37,315 nucleotides of DNA, taken from contig PARB01000069.1 of NCBI GenBank assembly GCA_002709505.1, positions 1 through 37,315 of the forward strand, read 5' to 3'. Origin of the DNA: Paracoccaceae bacterium (lineage in GTDB: Bacteria > Pseudomonadota > Alphaproteobacteria > Rhizobiales > Stappiaceae). Under the pieces are notes generated by a model. That model ran no database searches. It was not told the DNA's origin and saw nothing but the letters and a program-made list of their open reading frames with translations. The position numbers were made by a program, and so were the translations under genes. Positions within the stretch are counted from its first letter, which is position 1. Every line of letters starts with the position of its first letter. This document shows, one piece after another, positions 16,559-24,901 of the stretch.

Positions 16559-17788
16559 ATGAACGTCGCAATTCACCCCTCATCCACGCTTGAGACCGCA
16601 GCCGCAGGGCGGACCAATCCGCTGTCGATGAACCTGCCGCCCTATTTCACCATTCCGGCGGACTCGGGCCTTGTGTCCGGCGAGCAGCCTTGCCTGAAGC
16701 CCAAGAAACACCTGATGGACATCATCGAGCTCGTCGCGGCGCGCTACGGCCCGCATCACGGCCTGCGGGTTCTTGCAGGCAATGTGATCGGTGCCGGCGG
16801 CTGGTCGCGGCTCCCCACGAAACGCCAGCACGACTATGTCAACGCCCGGGCGGGGGCCTTCATTGCCTCCGGCATGATGTATCTCGAGGTGTCAGGTCCC
16901 CAGGCGCTCGACGTTCTCGACCACCTGACGCCGCGCAATCTGCGGTCGCTCAAGACAGGCCGCGCCGCCTTCACCCTTTTCACCACGCCGACGGGAACGG
17001 TCGACGAGGAGGCCCTGGTGCTGAGGGTCGAGGAGAACCGCTATCTGGTCTCCTGTGGCGGCGGCGCGCCCCCCTCCCATCTGCACGAGGCGCTTGAACG
17101 CTTTCCCGATGCGCGGGTCGTGGATTCCGATGTCGTCAGTTTCAACATCAAGGGACCGGACCGTATTGCCGTGATGCGCGACCTCGTTTGTGCCGCCGAC
17201 CGGGCCGCCGTCGACGCGCTCAAACCCTTCCAGGCCTGTCGTTGTCGCACGAACGCCGGCGACGACGTGACCGTCGTCCGCTCTGTCATCGGCATGGAAA
17301 TGTGGGGCATGCCGGGGGCGATCACCGCCGTCTGGACCGCCATGCTCGACATGCCGGACAGGGTGCTCCCCTGCGGTTGGGACCTGCTCGATACCTATCG
17401 CATCGAATGCACGGATATCGACTTCCTGCTTCACCCGCTCGACATGAACTACGGCACCACGCTCGCCGAAATCGGACTGGGCTGGATGGTCGATCCCGCA
17501 AAGACGGCGGACTACGTCGGTCGCGAGGCGCTTCGGGAACCGGCGGCGGGGCCGCGGATCAAGGTCCGCAAACTGGCCGTTGCCGGCGACAGGAGCAGCC
17601 GGCCCCGGATCGGCGAAGCCGTTCAGGACGCCGACGGGCGCATCCGCGGCCATGTCTCGAGCTGCGGCTATTCCTATGCGGCGGACAGACATGTCGCTTT
17701 CGTTCACCTCGCCGACGACGGGTCGGATGGCCCGCTTGAGCTCAAGGGCTGGACCTCTTTCCAGCCCGGTGTTCGCGCGGCCGGCTAG
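16559..17788 (+). CDS. GcvT-like folate-dependent aminomethyltransferase family protein
   Basis: The 409-residue protein shows the GcvT/DmdA fold. It has a first half with ASGMMYLEVSGPQALDVLDHLTPRNL and GTVDEEALVLRVEENRYLVSCG. A middle region VIGMEMWGMPGAITAVWTAM follows, and a C-terminal domain contains HVSSCGYSYAADRHVAFVHL. Relatives move one-carbon units between a substrate and tetrahydrofolate, for example in glycine cleavage, in sarcosine or dimethylglycine oxidation, and in DMSP demethylation. No glycine-cleavage partners (gcvH, gcvP) are near, so this is a stand-alone member. It could either add a one-carbon unit or remove a methyl group. It lies between the hisG-like gene and the exporter. 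Confidence 0.8.
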   Translation: MNVAIHPSSTLETAAAGRTNPLSMNLPPYFTIPADSGLVSGEQPCLKPKKHLMDIIELVAARYGPHHGLRVLAGNVIGAGGWSRLPTKRQHDYVNARAGAFIASGMMYLEVSGPQALDVLDHLTPRNLRSLKTGRAAFTLFTTPTGTVDEEALVLRVEENRYLVSCGGGAPPSHLHEALERFPDARVVDSDVVSFNIKGPDRIAVMRDLVCAADRAAVDALKPFQACRCRTNAGDDVTVVRSVIGMEMWGMPGAITAVWTAMLDMPDRVLPCGWDLLDTYRIECTDIDFLLHPLDMNYGTTLAEIGLGWMVDPAKTADYVGREALREPAAGPRIKVRKLAVAGDRSSRPRIGEAVQDADGRIRGHVSSCGYSYAADRHVAFVHLADDGSDGPLELKGWTSFQPGVRAAG

Positions 17789-17892
17789 CGCGGTGAGCTG
17801 CAAGACGTCCGCCTGGCCGACAGGGTGTCGGGCGCGTGTGCCGAGCGCCCCGGACGGCGAGGCAGTGGCCGGAGGCCATGAAAGGAAACAAA

Positions 17893-18828
17893 ATGCGAAA
17901 CACACTCAATGGATTGGCGCTGCTGACCACGCTTGCCGCGATCTGGGGAAGCTCGTTCTTGTTCATCAAGGTGGGGCTGGGGTCGGTGACGCCGCTGACC
18001 ATCGCCGCCGGCCGCATTACTCTGGCCGCGGTCGTCCTGCTGATCGTTGCGCGTCTTGCCGGCTACCGCTTGCCGCCCCCCGGCAAGCACTGGGTGTATA
18101 TCGTAAGCGCCGCGCTCCTCGGCAACGTTCTGCCGTTCTCCTTCATCAGCATGGGCGAGCAATATATCGACAGCAGTCTTGCGGCGATCCTGATGTCCTC
18201 GATCCCGCTGTTCACCATCGCTATGGCGCATGTCATCACCGATGACGAGCGGCTGACGATCGAGAAGGCCGCCGGTGTCGCGGTCGGTTTCGTCGGCGTG
18301 GTCTTGCTGATCGGCCCGGCGTCGCTGCTGCATCTGGGCCAGCAGACGCTCGCGCAATTGCTCGTGACCACCGCGGCCGTGTGCTACGCCCTGTCGGGGA
18401 TCTTGAGCCGTCACCTTCGGGATCTGCCGAAGTTCCAGACCTCGGCGGCCATCCTGCTTGTGGCGAGTGCGTTCATCCTGCCGGCGGCGCTGGTTCTGGA
18501 AACGCCGTGGACGCTGTCGCCCGAGCCGTCGGCGATCGGCGCCATCGTCGTGCTCGGGATCCTGTCGACGGCGACAGCGCAACTGATCGTCTTGCGCATT
18601 CTTCAGAAATACGACGCCTCCTTCCTGGCGCTGAACAACTACCTTGTTCCCATGTTCGGCGCGTTCTGGGGCATTCTCATCCTCTCCGAACGTCCCGGCC
18701 CGAACACCGGCATCGCCTTCCTCGTCGTGCTGGCCGGCATCTTCATCTGCCAGGGCGGCATCTCCCGGTCCGTCATCGCCATCCGGCGGTGGCGCACCCG
18801 CGACAAGGTGAACACCGGTGTCTTGTGA
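17893..18828 (+). CDS. EamA/DMT-superfamily transporter (probable exporter)
   Basis: The 311-residue protein has about ten hydrophobic segments arranged as two EamA repeats, with the family-typical AAIWGSSFLFIKVGL near the N-terminus and LVPMFGAFWGILILSERPG in the second half. DMT exporters of this type move amino acids or other small metabolites out of the cell. AAGGA lies 7 nt before the ATG at 17893; another ATG at 17878 has GGAGG only 2 nt away and is less likely. It is last in the lux box B plus-strand operon, about 100 nt after the gcvT-like gene. Export of the locus product is the simplest role (inference). Confidence 0.86.
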   Translation: MRNTLNGLALLTTLAAIWGSSFLFIKVGLGSVTPLTIAAGRITLAAVVLLIVARLAGYRLPPPGKHWVYIVSAALLGNVLPFSFISMGEQYIDSSLAAILMSSIPLFTIAMAHVITDDERLTIEKAAGVAVGFVGVVLLIGPASLLHLGQQTLAQLLVTTAAVCYALSGILSRHLRDLPKFQTSAAILLVASAFILPAALVLETPWTLSPEPSAIGAIVVLGILSTATAQLIVLRILQKYDASFLALNNYLVPMFGAFWGILILSERPGPNTGIAFLVVLAGIFICQGGISRSVIAIRRWRTRDKVNTGVL

Positions 18829-18838
18829 CCGGTGCCGT

Positions 18839-18875
18839 GCCGCTTGCGCTTCCTTGCCCGGCGAGCACAAGCGGC
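18839..18875. terminator. Inverted repeat between exporter and luxR (weak terminator candidate)
   Basis: GCCGCTTG (18839-18846) and CAAGCGGC (18868-18875) form a perfect 8-bp stem with a 21-nt loop in the 69-bp gap between two convergent genes. There is no T run, so a terminator role is weakly supported. Confidence 0.25.
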
Positions 18876-18897
18876 GCAGGCGTGTCCGGCAAGCCCG

Positions 18898-19623
18898 CTA
18901 CTTCAACAGCTTGAAGGGATCGCCGGAGAAAAGATCGGCGTTCAGCAGGCCCAGGATCGCGGCCTTGGCCACCGAGTGGGCCCGGCTCGTTGTCTGCAGT
19001 TTCTGCTGAATGTTGGAAAGATGAAACAATACGGTTCTTTCCGAGATCGACATGATCACGGAGGTCTCCCATGATGTCTTTCCTTCGCTCACCCACTTGA
19101 GACACTCTTTCTCGCGCTCGGAGAGAATTGGCGCGGTGGCGAGCTCCGTCTCCGCTATGCAAATGACCGAATTGCAGAGATAGGGGATGATGAACTGGGC
19201 GCCGACCATCATTTCCGGGCAAACGTCTTTCTTGCGAACGGCGAAGCTGACCGAGCAGATGTGATGGCTGCCGCGAACCGTGCAGGTCACGCCGTCGCCG
19301 ATGCCGAATTCCTTCGCCGCGCGAAACACCTCGGTGTCGGAAACCTCCGACCAGAGCAGCGACGGCTTGCTGAACGTGAGGGGGCTGTTTGCCGGATCCT
19401 TCGAAAAATAGGATCTGGTACGATAAATCTCCTCCCATTCCTCGGGATAATTGTGATTGATAACAACGTTATTTTCGACGAGGTTTTCGATTCTACGGAT
19501 AACAATACTGTAGAACTCGAAGTCGAGCTTTGCGGAAACATTGGACGTCAGCGCAAGGATTTCGCTGTGTGAGGCGCATTCGGCGATTGGCCGGATAAGC
19601 TCATAGAGGTCTTCGAACTTCAT
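18898..19623 (-). CDS. LuxR-family acyl-homoserine lactone receptor and transcription factor
   Basis: The 241-residue regulator has both LuxR domains. The signal-binding domain (about 15-155) keeps Trp63 and Tyr67 in YPEEWEEIY, Asp76-Pro77 in SKDPANS and Trp91 in LLWSEV. The C-terminal helix-turn-helix (about 165-228) has LSEREKECLKWVSEGKTSWE and ISERTVLFHLSNIQQKL. It should bind the LuxI product and act at the two lux boxes. The frame is open to 19701, but a predicted promoter puts the transcript start near 19690, which excludes the 19701 start and makes the one at 19683 unlikely. The ATG at 19623 gives the usual family length. The ribosome site is weak, so low basal expression is possible. 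The upstream part is AT-richer than its neighbours. It is convergent with the exporter gene. Confidence 0.93.
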   Translation of the reverse strand: MKFEDLYELIRPIAECASHSEILALTSNVSAKLDFEFYSIVIRRIENLVENNVVINHNYPEEWEEIYRTRSYFSKDPANSPLTFSKPSLLWSEVSDTEVFRAAKEFGIGDGVTCTVRGSHHICSVSFAVRKKDVCPEMMVGAQFIIPYLCNSVICIAETELATAPILSEREKECLKWVSEGKTSWETSVIMSISERTVLFHLSNIQQKLQTTSRAHSVAKAAILGLLNADLFSGDPFKLLK

Positions 19624-19696
19624 TTGACAATTGCTTCGAATGAGCGACTGGTCAGCCAATGTGATCGAATATGATTTCCTCATCACGCGAAATGCA

Positions 19697-19725
19697 ACCA
19701 TAAGTTTTTACAATTTGGATTGCAA
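19697..19725 (-). promoter_or_regulatory. Candidate sigma70 promoter of luxR
   Basis: On the minus strand TTGCAA (19725-19720) is followed after 17 nt by TATGGT (19702-19697). The predicted start is near 19690, leaving a leader of about 67 nt before the ATG at 19623. No lux box is seen here, so luxR may not be under its own positive control. Confidence 0.45.
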
Positions 19726-20014
19726 GTCACTCCGGAGAGGTCGGTTTGCTCCTTTCTGCGTTTCCGCTGCGGAACGACGGTCCGTTTCCTTCAGCGCCTC
19801 ACGGGCCGGTAGAACGGGATGCACCGCAAAGCTTGGTTCCTGCCGGCGGTGGATATCTGCCGCAGCCCTTGCAAAGGTGCGCGGGGACAGGAATGCCCTG
19901 CCACGGGCTGGTCGGGCGGCGGGTTGATGGCGTCGGCAAGGCCTTGAGGGGGCGATGCCGGTCGGCAGGACGCGGCCGTGTTTGGCATCCGGCCAGCGGC
20001 TGCGGGCGTTGTTT
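19726..20014. other. Intergenic region without a recognisable gene
   Basis: About 290 bp between the luxR promoter and the end of the MFS gene. Short open frames on both strands look like frame shadows without ribosome sites or family similarity. I see no RNA gene, mobile element remnant or lux box in it. Confidence 0.5.
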
Positions 20015-21349
20015 CTAGCGGCTTCCACCCGGTGCGTTTGCTTCCGCGTCGGCTTTGGCCTCTGCCTCTGCCGCCACCTCTGCCTCTTCTTCGGCGGCGG
20101 CTTCGCGTTCGGCTTCCGCGTTTTCCGCCGCCCAGACGCCGGCGGCTTCCACCGCGACCGGCGAGGCGGTCGGGAGCACGCCCAGATAGCTTTCCGTTTC
20201 CTCCGTGGGCACGACGGCGCGCTGCGTCATGCGGAAGAGCGCATAAAGCGCGATTGCCGCGAAGGTCACCCCGAGCACCGGCCAGAAGGCGAAGGGGCCG
20301 AGCCGTTCCATCGCCCAGCCGGTCGCCAGCGGGCCGACGATGGCGCCGAGCCCGAAGGTGAAGACGAGCCCGCCCGAGGCCGCCGGCATGTCCTCGGCCG
20401 AAAGCGTGTCGTTGGTATAGGCGAGAAACAGCGCATAAAGCGGCGTCGTCACCCCGCCGGCGAAAAAGGCGGCCGCCATCAGGGAGGTCAGCCCGCCGCC
20501 GGTCAGCCAGCCGAGCAGACAGGAGGCCGTGCCCAGACAGGACGCGCCGAAGATCAGCTTGCGCCGGTCCATGCGGTCCGACAGCCAGCCGATCGGATAT
20601 TGCAGCACCAGCGCGCCGGCAAAGAGCATGGCGACGAAGAGCGCGATCTGCGAGGCGGTCATGCCGATCTGCGAGCCGAACACCGCGCCCATGCCCGATT
20701 GCGTCGCATAGACGCTGCCGAGCAGGAAGATGCCGACCGTTCCAAGCGGCGAGCTGGCGAACAGCCCCTTGAGCGACATCGGCCGCGCGACCTCGACAGC
20801 CGGCACATGGGCGACCGACAGCAGAATGGGCGCGAAGGAGATCGACACCAGGATCGAGGCACCGATGAACAGCACCGAGGTGCCGGCGTCGCCCAGCGTC
20901 AGCAGCCCCTGCGCGCCGATGATGCCGAGCGTCTGCGCGATCATATAGGCGGAAAGCACCTTGCCGCGGGTCTCGTTGGTGGCGGCGTCGTTGAGCCAGC
21001 TTTCGGCCGCCACATAGATCCCCGACATGCAGAAGCCGACGAGCACCCGCAGCAGCGTCCAGGCGATGGGGTCGGTGAAGAGCGGGAAGGAAATCAGCCC
21101 CGCCGACATGAAACTGCCCAGCGCCGCGAAGACGCGCACATGCCCGACCCGGCGGATCAGCGCCGGCGTGAAGCGCGCGCCCGACAAGAACCCGGTGAAA
21201 TAGCCGGAGGTGACGATGGCAAGCTCGGCGGCCGAGAACCCCTCGATGCCACCGCGCAGGCCGATCAGCGTGAAATGCATGCCGTTGCCCAGCATGATCA
21301 AGACGATGCCGAGCAACAAAGCCCAGACCCCGGCCAGTACCTGAAACAT
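20015..21349 (-). CDS. MFS transporter (YcaD-like) with an acidic Ala/Glu-rich tail
   Basis: The 444-residue protein has about twelve hydrophobic segments. The motif after the second segment reads GYFTGFLSGARFTPALIRRVGHVR, and the middle loop has GWLSDRMDRRKLI, a typical major-facilitator loop. The sequence resembles the YcaD-like group of MFS permeases of unknown substrate. The last 50 or so residues are an unusual, probably disordered run of Glu and Ala (for example AEREAAAEEEAEVAAEAEAK) ending in PGGSR. AAGGA lies 9 nt before the ATG at 21349. The frame stays open far upstream, but that part overlaps the divergent peptidase gene and is not membrane-like. Confidence 0.88.
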   Translation of the reverse strand: MFQVLAGVWALLLGIVLIMLGNGMHFTLIGLRGGIEGFSAAELAIVTSGYFTGFLSGARFTPALIRRVGHVRVFAALGSFMSAGLISFPLFTDPIAWTLLRVLVGFCMSGIYVAAESWLNDAATNETRGKVLSAYMIAQTLGIIGAQGLLTLGDAGTSVLFIGASILVSISFAPILLSVAHVPAVEVARPMSLKGLFASSPLGTVGIFLLGSVYATQSGMGAVFGSQIGMTASQIALFVAMLFAGALVLQYPIGWLSDRMDRRKLIFGASCLGTASCLLGWLTGGGLTSLMAAAFFAGGVTTPLYALFLAYTNDTLSAEDMPAASGGLVFTFGLGAIVGPLATGWAMERLGPFAFWPVLGVTFAAIALYALFRMTQRAVVPTEETESYLGVLPTASPVAVEAAGVWAAENAEAEREAAAEEEAEVAAEAEAKADAEANAPGGSR

Positions 21350-21413
21350 GTGACCCGTCCTTGTCCCGCTCGCGCGCGTTTCCCAGCATCCAGCCCTGGC
21401 ACGGACAGGGCTG

Positions 21414-21470
21414 CGCAATCGTCGTCGCAGCGTCGCATCCCTGCGCGATTGCGACAAATGTGACGCTGCG
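21414..21470. repeat. Two interleaved inverted repeats in the MFS/peptidase divergent promoter region
   Basis: CGCAATCG (21414-21421) with CGATTGCG (21446-21453), and CGCAGCGTC (21426-21434) with GACGCTGCG (21462-21470), are both perfect. They lie in the 216-bp region between two divergent genes. An operator role is possible but not shown. Confidence 0.4.
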
Positions 21471-21565
21471 TAAATTTGAGGCAGTCGTCTCACGTGTTTC
21501 CAAGCGCCTGAAAACGCTTTAGCTTTGCCCGCAATCGAAGACAGCGCGCGGGGAGACGCCGGGAC

Positions 21566-22960
21566 ATGACGACACGGGATGAGGCGGTGGCGCGGGCAGC
21601 GCGCTATTTCGACGACGGCGGGTTTCGCACGGATCTGGCGCGGCTGGTCGCCTTCGAGACGGAGAGCCAGAACCCCGCGCAGGCAGCCGAACTGCGCCGT
21701 TACATCGACGACGAGGCAAAGCCCTGGCTGGAGCGGCTCGGCTTTGCCTGCGAGGGGATGGAAAACCCCGATCCGCGCGGCGGTCCGCTGCTTTACGGCG
21801 AGCGGATCGAGGATCCAGCCCTCGAGACCGTCTTTACCTACGGCCATGGCGACGTCATCCGCGCCCAGACCGAGCAGTGGCGCGAGGGGTTGCATCCCTT
21901 CAAGCTGGTGGAGGAGGGCGACCGTCTCTACGGGCGCGGCACGGCCGACAACAAGGGCCAGCACCTGATCAACCTTTCCGCGCTGGAAGCGGTGCTTGGG
22001 CTACGCGGCGCGCTTGGCTTCAACGTCAAGATCGTTCTGGAAATGTCGGAGGAAACCGGCTCGCCGGGTCTGGCAAAGCTTTTCGCGGAGAACCGCGAGC
22101 GCTTCGCCGCCGACGTGCTTATCGCCTCCGACGGACCGCGTCTGGAACCCGACCGCGCGACCATGTTCATGGGCTCGCGCGGCGGCGTGAACTTCGATCT
22201 CAAGGTGCATCTGCGCGACGGCGCGCATCACTCCGGCAACTGGGGCGGGGCGCTCGCCGATCCGGCGACGATCCTGGCGCATGCGATTGCGGCCATCGTC
22301 GACCGGCGCGGCTCGATCCGCGTTCCCGAATGGCGGCCGACCAGCCTGACGCCGGAGATCCGCGCCACGCTCAAGGGCCTGCCGGTCGATGGCGGCGACG
22401 GGCCGAAGGTCGATCCTGACTGGGGCGAGCCGGACCTGACGCCGGCGGAACGCGTCTTCGGCTGGAATTCCTTCGCGGTGCTGGCGATGACGAGCGGCGT
22501 GCCGGAAGCACCCGTCAACGCGATCTCGGGCGAGGCCCGCGCCCATTGCCAGCTGCGCTATGTGGTCGGCACCGACCCGGACGACATTCTCCCCGCGCTG
22601 CGCCGCCATCTCGACCGGGAAGGCTTCGACATGGTGGAGATCACCCCGGCGGACCGGGTGTTCTTCCGCGCGACCCGGCTCGATCCGTCGAACCCCTGGG
22701 TCGGTTTCGTCGCCGCCTCGCTGGAAAAGACCGCCGGCCAACCTCCGCATATCCTGCCCAATCTCGCAGGCTCGCTGCCCAACGACACCTTTTCCGAGGT
22801 GCTCGGCCTGCCCACCGTCTGGGTGCCGCATTCCTATCGCGGCTGCTCCCAGCATGCGCCCAACGAGCATGTCATCCAGTCCACCTGCCGCGAGGCGTTG
22901 CAACTGATGGCCGGGCTCTTCTGGGACATCGGCGAGCGCTCCGCGAAAGCGCCGTCGTAA
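21566..22960 (+). CDS. M20-family metallopeptidase (dipeptidase/deacylase type)
   Basis: The 464-residue hydrolase has the M20 metal site: His94 and Asp96 in YGHGDV, bridging Asp128 in GRGTADNKG, the catalytic Glu162 and metal-binding Glu163 in EMSEETGS, an Asp in IASDGPR, and a C-terminal His in [10 protein letters not shown]. The small dimerisation domain is inserted in the middle (about 200-320). M20 enzymes cleave dipeptides, N-acyl amino acids or carbamoyl amino acids with two zinc ions. The substrate cannot be assigned. The length and intact ligands suggest an active enzyme. GGGAG lies upstream of the ATG. It is divergent from the MFS transporter. Confidence 0.9.
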   Translation: MTTRDEAVARAARYFDDGGFRTDLARLVAFETESQNPAQAAELRRYIDDEAKPWLERLGFACEGMENPDPRGGPLLYGERIEDPALETVFTYGHGDVIRAQTEQWREGLHPFKLVEEGDRLYGRGTADNKGQHLINLSALEAVLGLRGALGFNVKIVLEMSEETGSPGLAKLFAENRERFAADVLIASDGPRLEPDRATMFMGSRGGVNFDLKVHLRDGAHHSGNWGGALADPATILAHAIAAIVDRRGSIRVPEWRPTSLTPEIRATLKGLPVDGGDGPKVDPDWGEPDLTPAERVFGWNSFAVLAMTSGVPEAPVNAISGEARAHCQLRYVVGTDPDDILPALRRHLDREGFDMVEITPADRVFFRATRLDPSNPWVGFVAASLEKTAGQPPHILPNLAGSLPNDTFSEVLGLPTVWVPHSYRGCSQHAPNEHVIQSTCREALQLMAGLFWDIGERSAKAPS

Positions 22961-23010
22961 CGCCGGGTTAAGGCAAAGCCGCACCCGCGCTCGACGCAAG
23001 GCGCAACAGG

Positions 23011-23050
23011 CCGTAAAACGCGAGAAGTTTCGTTCTTTCGCGTTTTACGG
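23011..23050. repeat. Perfect 13-bp inverted repeat (hairpin) between peptidase and lipoprotein genes
   Basis: CCGTAAAACGCGA (23011-23023) and TCGCGTTTTACGG (23038-23050) are exact inverted copies around a 14-nt loop. It ends 8 nt before the lipoprotein start codon. No T run follows. It could be a terminator of the peptidase gene, a protein-binding site, or a structure covering the lipoprotein ribosome site. Confidence 0.7.
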
Positions 23051-23058
23051 GTGCGTCG

Positions 23059-24336
23059 GTGGCGGGTTTTTCAGATCGGGTTTTGTGCTTGCGTCGGCAG
23101 GCTGTGGCCGTCGTTTTTCTGGCGCTCGGCCTTGGCGCATGCGTTTCGGAAGATCCGGCCTATCCCGCCTATTACCGGTTTGCGGTGGATGTGAAGGTCG
23201 ACGGCAAGCCGGTCACCATCGAGCGGGTGATCAAATGCACGGGAACGCTTGTTAAAAATCCGCCCTATGCGCCGGGAACGACGCAGGGGGCAGACTATAT
23301 GAGCCCGCCGGTCATCGGCGCGAAGGTGCCGGGCACCACAGCGGCTGTCTATGTGCCTGTGGTGTTCGCCTGCCGCTGGGCAGCGCTGGATGATCAGGGG
23401 CGCACCTGGAAGGGAAAAAAAGTCGCGGATTGGGAGGCTGCGACGCCGTTCACCGAGGCTCACCGCACGCTCAAGCCCGATTCCAAACTGCCGATCCTGT
23501 GGGTCGAGGATGCCGAGCGTTTCGCCAACATCGAGTATCACATCAGCGAACGCGCCCTCTCGGGCAGGCACGGACGGATAGAGTTCGTCCGCGCCCATCC
23601 GCCGGAAAAGATGGACGAGGCGGCCTTCGAGGCCTCGGAGCGCCGCGCCCGCCTGGAAAGCCCCGATCTCACACCGTTCTTCTTTCCCGAAGAAAGCGAA
23701 ATCATCCACGACACGAAGATCTACCGGGATCGCTTCGCCAAATGGAAAGGTCGTCACGATAGGCCGCGCATTGGCACCTATTGCTTGGCGGCCTGGGTCA
23801 TTCCGCGTGAAGAGTGGACGCGTGTGCCCGGGGTCGAGCAGTGGGTGGAGAGCTTGAACGTGAAAAAAAATACGGCCTACCGATTGTCGGACGACCTCAA
23901 TGACGCGTTTAGAGAGCATATACCGACCTCCCGAAGAGGAAGAGGGAGCGGGCAAAGCCTTTTTCCGATCGGTTATGTCTCGGACCGGGACCGGGAAGAG
24001 GTCGGCCGGTTCGCGTTTTTCGACACGGTCCACCCGGTCATCCATACGCCTGAAGGGCTTTATATCGATCTGCAGCGCTCCGGCCTGGCGGGATGCAACT
24101 ATGAGGCTCTTCATCCGGAACGCCGCCACTGGGTTTGGGCCAAGGCTAATAACCTCAGCGATACCGCGCCGAATGACGCCACAGTGGTGCGTCTGGATGG
24201 GTCACAGCTCTGGGCGGCAATTCGAACGCTAGAGCGTTTTTTTATTGCTGATATCGACGCCTTTATTGTCTTCAGAGCGGTTTACACTGGCGTGAGCACG
24301 AGCGGCGAGCCCGTCGAGCAGGGATGGAAAGAATGA
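23059..24336 (+). CDS. Predicted lipoprotein of unknown function
   Basis: The 425-residue product starts with a short basic region and a hydrophobic stretch ending in a lipobox-like LGLGAC (Cys28), so lipid attachment in the envelope is likely. The mature part has no family that I recognise. It begins with beta-rich text (YYRFAVDVKVDGKPVTIERVIKC), has several Trp and Pro residues and paired Cys, and contains a RGRGSGQSLFPIGYVSDRDREEVGRF segment. The GTG start is uncertain; the hairpin just upstream covers the region where a ribosome site would be expected. There is no neighbour that suggests a role. Some stretches use rarer A/T-ending codons, which may indicate a gene of more recent origin. 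Confidence 0.7.
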   Translation: MAGFSDRVLCLRRQAVAVVFLALGLGACVSEDPAYPAYYRFAVDVKVDGKPVTIERVIKCTGTLVKNPPYAPGTTQGADYMSPPVIGAKVPGTTAAVYVPVVFACRWAALDDQGRTWKGKKVADWEAATPFTEAHRTLKPDSKLPILWVEDAERFANIEYHISERALSGRHGRIEFVRAHPPEKMDEAAFEASERRARLESPDLTPFFFPEESEIIHDTKIYRDRFAKWKGRHDRPRIGTYCLAAWVIPREEWTRVPGVEQWVESLNVKKNTAYRLSDDLNDAFREHIPTSRRGRGSGQSLFPIGYVSDRDREEVGRFAFFDTVHPVIHTPEGLYIDLQRSGLAGCNYEALHPERRHWVWAKANNLSDTAPNDATVVRLDGSQLWAAIRTLERFFIADIDAFIVFRAVYTGVSTSGEPVEQGWKE

Positions 24337-24380
24337 CGATTTCTCAATGGTGTGCGCCGATCTGACACGAAACATCAGGT

Positions 24381-24512
24381 CGTCATCCCGGACGGAGCGA
24401 AAGCGCAGATCCGGGATCGGCGAGGCACGACGTTTCAGCTCTTGCCCCGTGAAGACGACCGGGCCTTTGGCTCCCGATACCGGATCGCAGCTTCACCTTG
24501 CCCGGTATGACG
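24381..24512. repeat. Palindromic intergenic repeat element (REP/RPE-like)
   Basis: The 364-bp gap 24337-24700 holds two related half-elements in opposite orientation. One begins GTCATCCCGGACGGAGCGAA (from 24382) and ends ATCCGGGAT near 24416. The other begins CCCGATACCGGAT (24473) and ends GCCCGGTATGACG (24512). Sequences beginning GTCATCCCGG with an inner GGAGCGAAAGCG are a common form of dispersed palindromic repeat in alphaproteobacterial genomes (from memory). Only this copy lies in the window. I see nothing else in the gap except the start signals of the next gene. Confidence 0.6.
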
Positions 24513-24700
24513 CGGGAGTGGCGGTACCCTCGACAAGCCCGCAGGCACGGTGCCTGAGAAGCTGTACCCGCCGCCCAGGGTCGCCGGCGCATCGCCGCCG
24601 GTTGCGCCTCCGACCCGCAGGCGCGACTGCCAAATTGTCGCGGGGCGAAACCGGTTCGGCTCCGCCGGCGTAAACCGGCTATCCAAAACGGGAGGACAGG

Positions 24701-24901
24701 ATGACCGGGCTTCGCAGTCCCCACACATCGCGCGATCTGTCGCGCATGCTGACGCTTCAGGCCGGCTACCTGCGCAAGGCGGGCCTGATGAAGGAAGCCG
24801 CAGCGCTTGCCAGGCGGGCCGAGGAAATCGGCCTCTACGCCGCCACCATGGAAGCGCTGCGCAGCGCCCCGATCCGTCTGGAGGACGGCGCGCGGGCGTG
24901 A
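24701..24901 (+). CDS. Small protein of unknown function (66 aa), coupled to photolyase-like gene
   Basis: A near-perfect ribosome site (GGAGGACAGG directly before ATG) and a GTGA overlap with the next gene (24898-24901) support this as a real gene. The 66-residue product is predicted to be helical, with regularly spaced Leu and Ala (LSRMLTLQAGYLRKAGLMKE, then AAALARRAEEIGLYAATM). It has no Cys and no signal sequence. I do not recognise the family. The translational coupling suggests a function linked to the photolyase-like protein. Confidence 0.75.
   Translation: MTGLRSPHTSRDLSRMLTLQAGYLRKAGLMKEAAALARRAEEIGLYAATMEALRSAPIRLEDGARA

Noticed and set aside
18898..19701. Longer luxR reading from ATG 19701 or 19683
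   Set aside because: Both lie upstream of or at the predicted transcript start (about 19690), lack ribosome sites, and add residues not typical of the family.
19833..19841. TTGGTTCCT, identical to the core of lux box B, near the end of the locus
   Set aside because: The flanking half-sites CTG and CAG are absent, so it is probably chance.
8413..20014. Genomic island with attachment sites at tRNA-Arg
   Set aside because: No integrase, transposase or second copy of the tRNA 3' end is visible in the window, so only a weak suspicion remains.
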